Shown here piece after piece: positions 8,899 through 16,592 of a DNA stretch of 34,415 nt. Numbering within the stretch: position 1 is the stretch's first letter; each line of letters begins with the position of its first letter. Below the pieces are notes generated by a model. The model saw only the letters and a program-made list of their open reading frames with translations, ran no database searches and was not told the DNA's origin. The position numbers and the translations under genes were made by a program. This DNA is from an uncultured Veillonellaceae bacterium (GTDB lineage Bacteria > Bacillota > Negativicutes > Veillonellales > Megasphaeraceae), in assembly GCA_900546795.1 (NCBI GenBank), contig UREG01000012.1, positions 1 through 34,415 on the forward strand. Direction: 5' to 3'.

Positions 8899-9870
8899 AT
8901 GACGATTTTAGAGCAGGCGCGGGAAGTACTGCATGAAGAAGCGCAGGCGATTGAAGCGCTTATACCAAAACTGAATCAGAGCTTTGTCGATGCGGTAGAA
9001 CTTATTTTAGTTTCAAAAGGGCGTGTGATTGTAACGGGAATGGGAAAATCCGGTCATATTGCACGGAAAGTGTCTGCTACGCTGGCAAGTACAGGTACGC
9101 CGTCGCTGTGGCTTCATCCTGCTGAAGGGATCCACGGAGATTTAGGCATGGTGACTGCCGACGATATTATCATTGCGTTTTCTAACAGCGGTGAAACGAC
9201 AGAAATTATAAATTTATTGCCATCGCTTCGGCGAATAGGAGCCAAACTGATTGCTGTCGTAGGAAACCATACGTCGACTTTGGCAAAAAATGCGGATATT
9301 ATTTTAGATGCCGGTGTGGAACGGGAAGCGTGCCCGCTGGGGTTGGCGCCCACTTCAAGCACCACTGTTGCCTTGGCACTGGGAGACGCACTGGCCGTGG
9401 CATTATTGACTTCGCACCATTTTACGCCGGAACAGTTTGCTATTTTTCATCCCGGCGGTTCGTTGGGCAGAAAACTGCTGCTTACGGCGGAAAATATTAT
9501 GCATGGCGGCAACGATAACCCGGTTGTTTCCATTGACAGTTCCGTACAGGACGCGCTGTTTATGATGACGGAAAAAGGACTCGGTGCAGTGTCTGTTGTA
9601 GATGAAGAAGGAAAGCTGGTTGGCCTGGTTACCGATGGTGATGTGCGCAGAGGGTTAAAGACCGGTACGCATTTCCTGCAATGGCCGGTAGACGCAATGA
9701 TGACCAAAAATCCTCGTACGATTACCCAGGGAAAATTAGCCGGAGAAGCGCTCCATATCATGGAAAAGAATCAGCCACGGCCAATTACCGTGCTGCCTGT
9801 AGTAGATAAAGACGGAAAAGCAGTGGGCATGCTTCATATTACGGATTTGCTCAGAAGAGGCGTCATGTAA
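8899..9870 (+). CDS. kdsD: KdsD, D-arabinose 5-phosphate isomerase
   Basis: This KpsF/GutQ-family enzyme converts ribulose 5-phosphate to arabinose 5-phosphate, the substrate of KdsA. The 323-aa protein has an N-terminal SIS domain (about 35-170) with VTGMGKSGHIARK, STGTPSLWLHPAEGIHGDLGM and SNSGETTEI. CPLGLAPTSSTTV and FHPGGSLGRKL follow, then a pair of CBS domains (about 205-320) with LVTDGDVRRGL. Length and order match the full two-domain enzyme rather than short SIS-only forms. It begins after a GAGGGATCAACT leader, and its TAA stop shares one base with the kdsC ATG. Confidence 0.95.
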   Translation: MTILEQAREVLHEEAQAIEALIPKLNQSFVDAVELILVSKGRVIVTGMGKSGHIARKVSATLASTGTPSLWLHPAEGIHGDLGMVTADDIIIAFSNSGETTEIINLLPSLRRIGAKLIAVVGNHTSTLAKNADIILDAGVEREACPLGLAPTSSTTVALALGDALAVALLTSHHFTPEQFAIFHPGGSLGRKLLLTAENIMHGGNDNPVVSIDSSVQDALFMMTEKGLGAVSVVDEEGKLVGLVTDGDVRRGLKTGTHFLQWPVDAMMTKNPRTITQGKLAGEALHIMEKNQPRPITVLPVVDKDGKAVGMLHITDLLRRGVM

Positions 9871-10394
9871 TGAAAGAAATACGATTGATTGCGCTAGATG
9901 TTGACGGCGTATTAACGGATGGCAAGCTATATTTTGGAGAACACGGAGAAATGGCGAAAGCGTTTCATGTATTTGACGGCATGGGAATTTCGTTAGCAAG
10001 AAAAAGCGGTATAAAAATAGCTGTTATTACCGGCCGGTATTCTCCGATGGTACAAAAAAGAGCGGAAGAACTTCATATTGAATATATTTATCAGGGAATA
10101 GGAGAAAAACTTTCGGTATTTGTGAATATTTGTCAGGAGATGGGCATTTGTTTGGAAGAGGCTGCTTATATCGGGGATGACCTCAATGATTTGGGCTGCA
10201 TTGTTCAAGCTGGGTTTGGTGCTTGTCCGGCAAATGCTTGCGCCGAAGTGAAAGCAGCGGCAGAGTATTGTTCGCCTCTGTATGGCGGAGAAGGCGCCGT
10301 TCGTGATATTATTGAAAAAATATTGAAAGAAAATGGAACGTGGAATGCGTTGGTGGCTGCATACGGTGCTGGCCGCATGCAGACGGAACAATAA
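9870..10394 (+). CDS. kdsC: KdsC, Kdo-8-phosphate phosphatase (HAD family)
   Basis: KdsC removes phosphate from Kdo-8-phosphate to give free Kdo, the KdsB substrate. The 174-aa protein has the HAD nucleophile motif DVDGVLTDGKL (Asp10 and Asp12), FHVFDGMGI, a motif II ITGR, and motif IV YIGDDLNDL. It lacks a cap domain, as expected for class C0 tetrameric KdsC. The ATG overlaps the kdsD stop by one base (TAATG), implying coupled translation. With kdsB, kdsA and kdsD it completes the Kdo supply pathway within four neighbouring genes. Confidence 0.95.
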   Translation: MKEIRLIALDVDGVLTDGKLYFGEHGEMAKAFHVFDGMGISLARKSGIKIAVITGRYSPMVQKRAEELHIEYIYQGIGEKLSVFVNICQEMGICLEEAAYIGDDLNDLGCIVQAGFGACPANACAEVKAAAEYCSPLYGGEGAVRDIIEKILKENGTWNALVAAYGAGRMQTEQ

Positions 10395-10412
10395 GAGAAG
10401 GGAGACAGCAGT

Positions 10413-11351
10413 GTGTCTAATAAATGGCAGTATCATACATTGAAAGGACTCAGTAAGTGCGTTTGCTGCCTTCCATATCAGAATGTGGTTTCGATAGGAA
10501 GAAGTCTGGGTCCTGTAATATCAAAAATATTGAAGAAGCAGCGCAAGCGAGGCATTTATCATTTGATACGCGGATTAAAGTGCAGTGAAGCTGAAGCGAA
10601 TCAAATTATGGACACATTATTTCGGAATATTGGACAGTCTGTTATGGAGGTATTGTATTCTCCGCGGCTCACAAAAGAAAATATTCGGGAATATGTGGAA
10701 TTGGATCATCCAGAATATTTAGAACAGGCTTTGGCAGAGAATAAAGGCGTCGTTGTTTTGACCGCTCATATCGGCAACTGGGAATGGATGGGCGCTTCGC
10801 TGGCTCTATATGGATATCCAACAACAACGATTGTAAAAAAGCAGCCGAACGATCAGCTCACAAAGATATTAAATGAATATCGGGAGATGGCTGGGATAGA
10901 AGTCTTTTCCCGCGGCGGAAATGAGATGGTAGGCGCTGCCAGAGCGTTAAAGAAGAAAAAATTACTGGGATTTTTGGCAGATCAGGACGGAGGTTTTCAT
11001 GGTGTCCCCATGGAATTTTTAGGAAAAATGTCGTCAACACCGGTGGGACCGGCCGTATTTTCGCGGCGTTTCCAGTCGCCGATCGTACCTATTTTTACAC
11101 TTCATAAGCCTGACGGCGGGCATTTAGTGGTTATAAAAGAAGTTATCCATTTTGAAGATACGGGAAATGAAGAGGAAGATATTGCTCGGATGACTCGTAA
11201 AATGGCAAAGATTATTGAAGATTTTATCAAAGAACATCCTACGGAATGGCTTTGGTTCCAGCATCGCTGGAGTACGAAGCCGGAAGAGATCATTGCATTG
11301 CAGCAACAAAACCAGGAGGTAACGGATGCTGAAGCGCATAAAAGAAAATAA
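10413..11351 (+). CDS. lpxL: LpxL/HtrB-type lipid A late acyltransferase
   Basis: The 312-aa protein belongs to the lysophospholipid acyltransferase superfamily, LpxL/LpxM branch. It adds secondary acyl chains to Kdo-lipid A at the inner membrane. The catalytic HX4E motif is AHIGNWEWMG (His119, Glu124). ADQDGGFHGVPMEFLG, a conserved segment of this family, follows, and the C-terminal WLWFQHRW closes it. The start is GTG 10413 with AAGGGAG 11-5 nt upstream. It is the only late acyltransferase in the window, so chain number and positions cannot be predicted. Its last 26 nt overlap lptC. Confidence 0.88.
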   Translation: MSNKWQYHTLKGLSKCVCCLPYQNVVSIGRSLGPVISKILKKQRKRGIYHLIRGLKCSEAEANQIMDTLFRNIGQSVMEVLYSPRLTKENIREYVELDHPEYLEQALAENKGVVVLTAHIGNWEWMGASLALYGYPTTTIVKKQPNDQLTKILNEYREMAGIEVFSRGGNEMVGAARALKKKKLLGFLADQDGGFHGVPMEFLGKMSSTPVGPAVFSRRFQSPIVPIFTLHKPDGGHLVVIKEVIHFEDTGNEEEDIARMTRKMAKIIEDFIKEHPTEWLWFQHRWSTKPEEIIALQQQNQEVTDAEAHKRK

Positions 11352-11880
11352 GCTGGCTGTTGCAGTCACAGCAGCCTTTCTTATATTCGGCTGCATTTGG
11401 TTTGTGGGTATCACGGAGACAACTACTACGCAGGAAGAGGCGCCGAATAAGCGGGAAGGAACGATAGAGTTTGACGGTTCAAACTTGGAAGAGCGCGAAA
11501 ATGGGCAAATCGTTTGGAAGGTAGATGCGGAAAAAATAACCATGGATCAAGATGCAAAACATGTATTCTTGAATAATGTAAAAGGAGAGTTTCACGATAA
11601 AGACGGAAAAGTACTTCGATTAACGGCTAAAAAAGGTGTGGCAGATTTAGAAAAGAATGTGATATCCGTAGAAGGCAGCGTAACGGCAAAGCATGACGAT
11701 GGCTCTGTGCTGACCGGAGAGAAAATTTCTTTTGATTCGGCTAAACATCTTTTAAAAGGGGAAAAGCCATTTCGGCTGAAGCGAAAAGACGCCACTCTTT
11801 CCGGCGATACATTTGTTTGTGATATCTCTTTAGAAAAATTAACGGTAAAAGGCAATGCGAAATTAATAAAGGAGCAATAA
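11326..11880 (+). CDS. lptC: LptC, LPS export bitopic protein
   Basis: LptC links the LptB2FG pump to the periplasmic LptA bridge. The 184-aa protein has one N-terminal membrane helix (about residues 9-28) after a basic MLKRIKENK start, then a periplasmic beta-jellyroll domain. Repeated strands such as FLNNVKGEFHDKDGKVLRLTAKKG, VEGSVTAKHDDGSVLTGEKISFD and LSGDTFVCD are typical of YrbK/LptC. A perfect AGGAGG (11315-11320) precedes ATG 11326 and lies inside the end of lpxL, so the genes overlap by 26 nt. It sits directly before lptA and lptB, which supports the assignment strongly. Confidence 0.9.
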   Translation: MLKRIKENKLAVAVTAAFLIFGCIWFVGITETTTTQEEAPNKREGTIEFDGSNLEERENGQIVWKVDAEKITMDQDAKHVFLNNVKGEFHDKDGKVLRLTAKKGVADLEKNVISVEGSVTAKHDDGSVLTGEKISFDSAKHLLKGEKPFRLKRKDATLSGDTFVCDISLEKLTVKGNAKLIKEQ

Positions 11881-11883
11881 TCT

Positions 11884-12591
11884 ATGAAGAAAAAAATATA
11901 TGCGGCATTAACGGCTGTCTGTATTCTGAGTCTGCCGATATTAGCAGCGGAGAATCTGCCGATTTCTATTACGGCAGATACGCTGGAATATGACGGCAAA
12001 ACTGGAGAAGCTGTCGCGTCTGGAAATGTAGTTGTTATTCGTGATCAGCAGAGATTAACGGCGCCGGCTGCGAACTTTAACGTAAAGACGGAGTCGGGGC
12101 GTTTTACCGGCGGCGTAGTTATGACTGGCCCTGAATTGAACATGACGGCAGCCGAGGTGGAGCTGCATAATAGAAATCAAGTAATTGCAAGAGGCGGCGT
12201 GCAGGCGCAGAGAGAAGACAAGAAACTTGCCGGCGATGTTGTAGAGTACAATATGGAAACCGAATATGGGACGGCTGCAGGAAATGCTTTTGCGGAGTCG
12301 GAAGGGACTTCTTTATGGGCGGATTCTATTCAAGCCTGGATGAAAGAGGTGCGGGCTGTCGGCGAAGGACATGTACGCATTGTAAGTGAAGAACATCAGC
12401 TTACGGCTACCGGTGACAGGGCTACCTATACGCAGACTCCGAATAAAAATGACGGCGTCGTATTTTTATCCGGAAATGCAAAAGCTGTACAAAATGGCAA
12501 TACGCTGGAAAGTCCGGAATTGGAAATCCATATGGATAACAATTCTGCAAAGACTAACGGACGGTCTACACTGGTGGTAACACCGCAGTAA
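11884..12591 (+). CDS. lptA: LptA, periplasmic LPS transport protein
   Basis: LptA oligomerises into the periplasmic bridge that carries LPS to the outer membrane. The 235-aa protein has a clear Sec signal peptide: MKKK, a hydrophobic stretch to about residue 20, then a likely cut near LAAEN. The OstA-type repeats of beta-jellyroll strands follow: ITADTLEYDGKTGEAVASGNVVV, LTAPAANFN, MTAAEVELHNRNQVIARGGV, and a second set ending LESPELEIHMDNN. It is longer than E. coli LptA (185 aa) by roughly one extra strand set. It lies 3 nt after lptC and 26 nt before lptB. Confidence 0.9.
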   Translation: MKKKIYAALTAVCILSLPILAAENLPISITADTLEYDGKTGEAVASGNVVVIRDQQRLTAPAANFNVKTESGRFTGGVVMTGPELNMTAAEVELHNRNQVIARGGVQAQREDKKLAGDVVEYNMETEYGTAAGNAFAESEGTSLWADSIQAWMKEVRAVGEGHVRIVSEEHQLTATGDRATYTQTPNKNDGVVFLSGNAKAVQNGNTLESPELEIHMDNNSAKTNGRSTLVVTPQ

Positions 12592-12592
12592 A

Positions 12593-12612
12593 CTATACAA
12601 AGAAGGGTATAG
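12593..12612 (+). promoter_or_regulatory. Small hairpin displaying the lptB ribosome site
   Basis: The 6-bp perfect inverted repeat CTATAC (12593-12598) / GTATAG (12607-12612) encloses an 8-nt loop, AAAGAAGG. The loop plus the first stem base forms most of the lptB ribosome binding site. The start codon lies 5 nt after the stem. It could tune lptB translation; the effect is an inference from position only. Confidence 0.35.
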
Positions 12613-12617
12613 ACTAT

Positions 12618-13337
12618 ATGTATATTCAAGCAGAAAATTTAGTAAAAACATACAAAGGAAGAAATGCGGTAGATGGTGTCAGTCTGCGGGTCGAACAAGG
12701 GGAAATCGTCGGCTTGCTGGGGCCTAACGGCGCTGGAAAAACAACGACCTTTTATATGATCGTAGGCATCGAACAGCCAAATGCAGGGCGGATCATCGTT
12801 GAGAATAAAGATATTACCCGCCTGCCGGTGCATAAACGTTCGGGTGTTGGGATAGGATATTTGCCGCAGGAATCCTCTATTTTCCGTAAAATGACGGTAG
12901 AAGAAAATTTAATGGCGATGTTGGAGACAACAAAGTATACAAAAGAAGAGCAAAAGAAAAAAGCGGATGATTTATTAAAAGAATTCAGCTTGGAATACGT
13001 ACGGGACCGGCTGGGAATGCAGCTGTCTGGAGGAGAACGGCGACGGGTAGAAATTGCACGATGTTTGGCGATGGATCCTATGTTTATTTTATTAGATGAA
13101 CCTTTTGCAGGGATCGATCCTATAGCAGTGGCGGAAATCCAAACGATCATCTCGTATTTAAAAGAACGAGGCATCGGGGTTTTGATTACAGATCATAACG
13201 TGCGGGAAACACTGAGTATCGTTGATAAGGCGTACATCCTGAACGGAGGAAAGATTCTTTTGGAAGGTGATGCAGAAACGATTGCTAATAGTGAAATCGC
13301 CAAGAAATTTTACCTGGGAGATTCTTTCAGTATGTAG
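12618..13337 (+). CDS. lptB: LptB, LPS export ABC ATPase
   Basis: LptB hydrolyses ATP in the cytoplasm to drive LPS extraction by the LptF/G permease. The 239-aa protein has Walker A GPNGAGKT (35-42), then PVHKRSGVGIGYLPQESSIFRKMTV-type Q-loop residues. Signature LSGGERRR, Walker B ILLDEPFAGIDP and switch His in ITDHNVRETL follow. The LPQESSIFRK and TDHNVRETL segments are characteristic of LptB rather than of amino acid transporter ATPases. It follows lptA and precedes the permease gene, the expected lpt order. Confidence 0.95.
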   Translation: MYIQAENLVKTYKGRNAVDGVSLRVEQGEIVGLLGPNGAGKTTTFYMIVGIEQPNAGRIIVENKDITRLPVHKRSGVGIGYLPQESSIFRKMTVEENLMAMLETTKYTKEEQKKKADDLLKEFSLEYVRDRLGMQLSGGERRRVEIARCLAMDPMFILLDEPFAGIDPIAVAEIQTIISYLKERGIGVLITDHNVRETLSIVDKAYILNGGKILLEGDAETIANSEIAKKFYLGDSFSM

Positions 13338-13360
13338 AGCTGAAAGAGGAGTACGATGAA

Positions 13361-14449
13361 ATGAGAATTTTGGATAAATATATATTAAATGAATTTGTGG
13401 GTACCTTTCTCTTTGGAATATGTGCATTTACGAGTGTGTTTGTCGGCACAGGAACGCTGTATCGTATTGCTAATTTAATGAACGAATACGGTGCGTCGCT
13501 GTGGGCGGTTGCCAGGGTATTTGCACTGGCGCTTCCAAGCATTGTTATTTTAACGTTTCCTATGTCAACTTTGCTGGGCTCTTTGCTGGCGTTTGGCCGA
13601 CTGTCCGGTTCCAGTGAAATTATTGTCATGAGAGCGGGCGGGCAGAGTTTTGCCCGTCTGGCAATGCCTGTATATGTGCTGGCGCTTATCATTTCTGTGC
13701 TGACTATCGGATTTAATGAATATGTTGTACCGCGGTCTAATCATGCATATGAAACCATTATTCGGGAAGAAATCAAACATAATGCAATACCGCCGACACA
13801 GGATCATATTGTAATAAAGAACACGAGCGGTTCAAATATAGAACGGCTGATGTATGCGCGGCAGTTTGACAGCCGTACAAAAGAACTGCGGACGATCACG
13901 CTGCAAGAGTTTCAGAACAATGTCTTAGTCCGCATGGAACGGGCGGAGCGCGCGATTTGGCAAAGTGGGCAGTGGGAAATGGAAGACGGCGTAATTTACG
14001 ATTTATCTTCCGGCGGTGAAGTTGACCGAAATTTAAAATTTAAAAAGCAAACCCTGCCGATTACGCAAGGACCGAAAGATATCGAAGAAAATAAAAAAGA
14101 TCCGGAAGAAATGACGATTCAGGAATTAAAGGATCAAATTAAAGCGTTAGAAGCAAATCATGTAGATACAAATAAATTAAAAATCGAAATGTACAATCGC
14201 TTTGCACTTCCGATGGCCAGCCTTGTTTGTGCGTTGGTGGGCGCTCCTTTGGGACTGCAAAAACAAAGAAGCAGTTCATCGATAGGTTTCGGCATCAGCG
14301 TAATTGTTATTTTTGTCTACTATTCGGTTATGACATTAGCGACCGCTATGGGGAAAGCTGGAAATATTCCGCCTCTTTTAGCGGTTTGGCTGCCGAATAT
14401 TTTATGTGGTATTGCCGGTATATATTTAAACTGGCGTGCATCGAAATAA
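13361..14449 (+). CDS. LptF/LptG-family LPS export permease
   Basis: This 362-aa YjgP/YjgQ-family protein has three N-terminal membrane helices (about 10-30, 45-70, 95-118), a periplasmic beta-jellyroll region (about 125-260) and three C-terminal helices (about 275-355). Family features include MRILDKYILNEFVGTF at the start and NRFALPMASLVCALVGAPLG at the fourth helix. The ATG at 13361 follows AAAGAGGAG; a nearby ATG at 13356 is out of frame. E. coli uses an LptF-LptG heterodimer, but only one permease gene is present here, directly after lptB. I cannot say whether it is nearer LptF or LptG, so no symbol is given. Confidence 0.9.
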   Translation: MRILDKYILNEFVGTFLFGICAFTSVFVGTGTLYRIANLMNEYGASLWAVARVFALALPSIVILTFPMSTLLGSLLAFGRLSGSSEIIVMRAGGQSFARLAMPVYVLALIISVLTIGFNEYVVPRSNHAYETIIREEIKHNAIPPTQDHIVIKNTSGSNIERLMYARQFDSRTKELRTITLQEFQNNVLVRMERAERAIWQSGQWEMEDGVIYDLSSGGEVDRNLKFKKQTLPITQGPKDIEENKKDPEEMTIQELKDQIKALEANHVDTNKLKIEMYNRFALPMASLVCALVGAPLGLQKQRSSSSIGFGISVIVIFVYYSVMTLATAMGKAGNIPPLLAVWLPNILCGIAGIYLNWRASK

Positions 14450-14464
14450 GAGAGGAGGTGTGCT

Positions 14465-15658
14465 GTGGAAACGGGGGTAATTGTATTTTTAGTGCTGGCC
14501 TTGACCGGTGGTGGAATTGCATATATCGGGGATAAACTTGGGACTAAAATAGGGAAAAAAAGGCTGACATTATTTGGCCTTCGTCCTAAGCATACTTCCA
14601 TATTGGTAACTATTATTACGGGGATTTTGATTGCCAGCTTATCCATCGGCGTTATGGCTGTATTGTCAGAAAATGTGCGTGTTGCTTTGTTTGGATTAAA
14701 ACGAATTCAAGAGCAGACGGAACAGCTGAATGAAGAGCTTTCCGAGAAGAATAAACGTATCCATGAGAGCGAGATTTTGCTGGCAAAAAAAGAAAGTGAA
14801 ATAAAAGAAATCAACAGTAAGGTTGTTCTTCGTACTCAGGAGCTGGAGGAAGCAGAAGCGATACGAGATGATATGAGCCGGAAGCTGTCTATTGTAGAGG
14901 CTGCGTATCAAAAGGCAGCGCAAAAACTGACGACTTCAGAAAAAGAAATCCAGGTGTTGGAAGAAACAAAAAATGAATTGACCGATAGCGTAGCACGTTT
15001 GGAAACGATGACGAAAGCATTGGAGAAAGGGTTGGCTACCGTTCGAGAAGGACGGGTGCTGTTTCGTGTAGGCGAGATTTTGTCTACGTTTGTGGTAGAT
15101 GAAAATCAAACGCCTATTGAATGTGACCAGTTATTAAAACAAGCGATTTATGATACGAATAATGTGGTGCGGCAAGGGCTGGGAATTACTGATAAAAATG
15201 CCATTTTATTGTATGTTTCGAAATCAGAGTTTGAACGGGCTGTGGAAGAACTGCAGAATAGTTCGACAAAAAAAATGGTGCGCATTACTGCGGCAGGAAA
15301 TATCGTATACGGTGAAGCTGCTCTAGTAGATTTGCAGATCTATGATAGAAACCAAATCTACAGAAAAGGCGACGTCGTATGGGAGAAAAAACTAGTCGGC
15401 GCTTCTAATGACGGCAATGTGGAATATGAGCTGATCCAATTTTTAAAAGAAGTAAACCATCAGGTTCAGCAGCGCGGCCTTTTGCCGGATCCCATTAGCG
15501 GAACCGTAGGCTCGCTGTCCGGGGAGGATCTTTTCCAGGCGATACAACTTATAAGTAAGGCTGGGGGAACAGCTAAGATAGAAGCAATTGCGGCGCAGGA
15601 TATTTATACAGAAGGGCCGCTTCGTATTACGCTGCGTATCAATGGAGAAGACGTATGA
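14465..15658 (+). CDS. DUF3084-type membrane coiled-coil protein
   Basis: This 397-aa protein of unknown function starts at GTG 14465 after a perfect GAGGAGGTG ribosome site. It has a membrane helix at about 5-23, a short basic cytosolic-type loop (KIGKKRLTLFGLRPKH) and a second helix at about 44-67. A long heptad-rich coiled coil follows at about 75-195 (QEQTEQLNEELSEKNKRIHE and onward), then a globular C-terminal domain to residue 397. The layout and the RLTLFGLRPKHTS segment fit DUF3084, a family I recall from cyanobacteria and Negativicutes, both diderm lineages. It lies 15 nt after the Lpt permease and overlaps the next gene by 4 nt. A role in envelope assembly or LPS export is my inference from position. 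Confidence 0.75.
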   Translation: METGVIVFLVLALTGGGIAYIGDKLGTKIGKKRLTLFGLRPKHTSILVTIITGILIASLSIGVMAVLSENVRVALFGLKRIQEQTEQLNEELSEKNKRIHESEILLAKKESEIKEINSKVVLRTQELEEAEAIRDDMSRKLSIVEAAYQKAAQKLTTSEKEIQVLEETKNELTDSVARLETMTKALEKGLATVREGRVLFRVGEILSTFVVDENQTPIECDQLLKQAIYDTNNVVRQGLGITDKNAILLYVSKSEFERAVEELQNSSTKKMVRITAAGNIVYGEAALVDLQIYDRNQIYRKGDVVWEKKLVGASNDGNVEYELIQFLKEVNHQVQQRGLLPDPISGTVGSLSGEDLFQAIQLISKAGGTAKIEAIAAQDIYTEGPLRITLRINGEDV

Positions 15659-16062
15659 TCTTGTCAATAGATCCGGGAAGCTATAAAACTGGGATCGCTG
15701 TTTTGAAAAATACGGCGGAGCTAGTGGTGAAAAAAATTATAGAAACGGCTTCTTTGGAAGAAGAGTTGACGCTGGTGCTTCAAAACTATCCCATATTTGT
15801 CATCGCGATGGGGGATGGAACGAATCATAAAGCTGTCTATAATCGACTGGACACGCTGGTAAAAAAGAGTGGAATTCCTATTGTGTTAGTGAATGAAAAG
15901 TTTACGACTCAGGAAGGAAAGACTCGGTATTTTGAAAAAAATCCGCCTAAAGGACTTTGGAAGCTGGTACCTTTATCATTCCAGTCGCCTCCTGTCCCCG
16001 TCGATGATTATGTGGCTTGGATTATTGGAGAACGCTATTTAGAAATGATTGAGAAGAAGTAA
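15655..16062 (+). CDS. YqgF/RuvX-like RNase H-fold protein
   Basis: This 135-aa protein resembles the YqgF/RuvX branch of the RuvC-like nuclease fold. It opens with a beta-strand MILSIDPGSYKTGIAV (Asp6), has a middle strand with GDGTNH, then LVNEKFTTQEG (Glu81), comparable to the DERLTT motif of RuvX. It ends with PVDDYVAWIIGERYL (Asp117/Asp118). The acidic residues needed for a two-metal nuclease therefore look kept. Its ATG overlaps the DUF3084 stop (ATGA), so the two are probably translated together. The usual housekeeping yqgF lies near alaS in Firmicutes, so this may be a paralogue with a different job. Substrate unknown. Confidence 0.7.
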   Translation: MILSIDPGSYKTGIAVLKNTAELVVKKIIETASLEEELTLVLQNYPIFVIAMGDGTNHKAVYNRLDTLVKKSGIPIVLVNEKFTTQEGKTRYFEKNPPKGLWKLVPLSFQSPPVPVDDYVAWIIGERYLEMIEKK

Positions 16063-16096
16063 AGAGATGCAATCGTCATGATGTATTTTGTAGTAT

Positions 16097-16132
16097 AAAA
16101 ACGCAGCAGAAGTTTTGTCTGCTGCGTTTTTT
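16097..16132 (+). terminator. Strong intrinsic terminator ending the LPS block
   Basis: The 10-bp perfect stem ACGCAGCAGA (16101-16110) / TCTGCTGCGT (16118-16127) has a 7-nt loop. It is preceded by AAAA and followed by a T-run to 16132, so the stem can extend by A-T pairs. The flanking A and T runs could let it act on both strands, but no minus-strand gene ends here. Confidence 0.9.
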
Positions 16133-16329
16133 GTATGTGTAAGTAAAATGCCTGCCTATTGATGCATTTATCTCATAAAATTTTAAAATCACTATATAAT
16201 ACGAAGGACTTCTGTAATATTGCAGTGTGGGGCATATTCTTGTATCAGCGGCATAGGAAGGTATGAGTACAGAGGGAAAATTTGGCAAAACAAAATATAG
16301 GCTGAACACAAAATGTATTTATTATGTCC

Positions 16330-16360
16330 TTGCTTACTGTCTTTGCAGATAGGTGAGCAA
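16330..16360 (+). other. Strong imperfect hairpin in the spacer
   Basis: The arm TTGCTTACTGTCT (16330-16342) pairs with AGATA-G-GTGAGCAA (16347-16360) around a TTGC loop. That gives 13 pairs with one bulged G and two G-U wobbles. TATTTT follows, a weak T-run, so it could be a terminator for a short transcript or the core of a structured RNA. Confidence 0.5.
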
Positions 16361-16549
16361 TATTTTGAGATACATTTGACAGCTGGACGGTATCTGCTAA
16401 AAGTTAATGCTCTAAGTTTGAATTTTCTTGCGTGTGTTTGCTTGAAAATGAAAAAGAAAGTAAAGCAAAATAGTGATATTGGCTAGGAATGAAGCGTAAT
16501 AATTCGTATAATAAAAACAGTGTAAAAGCGAGGTATAATTTGTTTTTAT

Positions 16550-16578
16550 ATATTTCATACTAAAACAGTATGAAATAT
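16550..16578. repeat. Perfect 12-bp inverted repeat
   Basis: ATATTTCATACT (16550-16561) and AGTATGAAATAT (16567-16578) are exact reverse complements, separated by AAAAC. Neither strand has a T-run after the stem, so a terminator is unlikely. An operator for a dimeric regulator or a remnant of a small mobile repeat both fit. No second copy was seen in the window. Confidence 0.65.
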
Positions 16579-16592
16579 GACGAGAGAAGGTC

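Noticed and set aside
16076..16309. 77-codon minus-strand frame in the spacer before suf
   Set aside because: It runs across the strong LPS-block terminator, has no ribosome site and its composition looks like random AT-rich translation.
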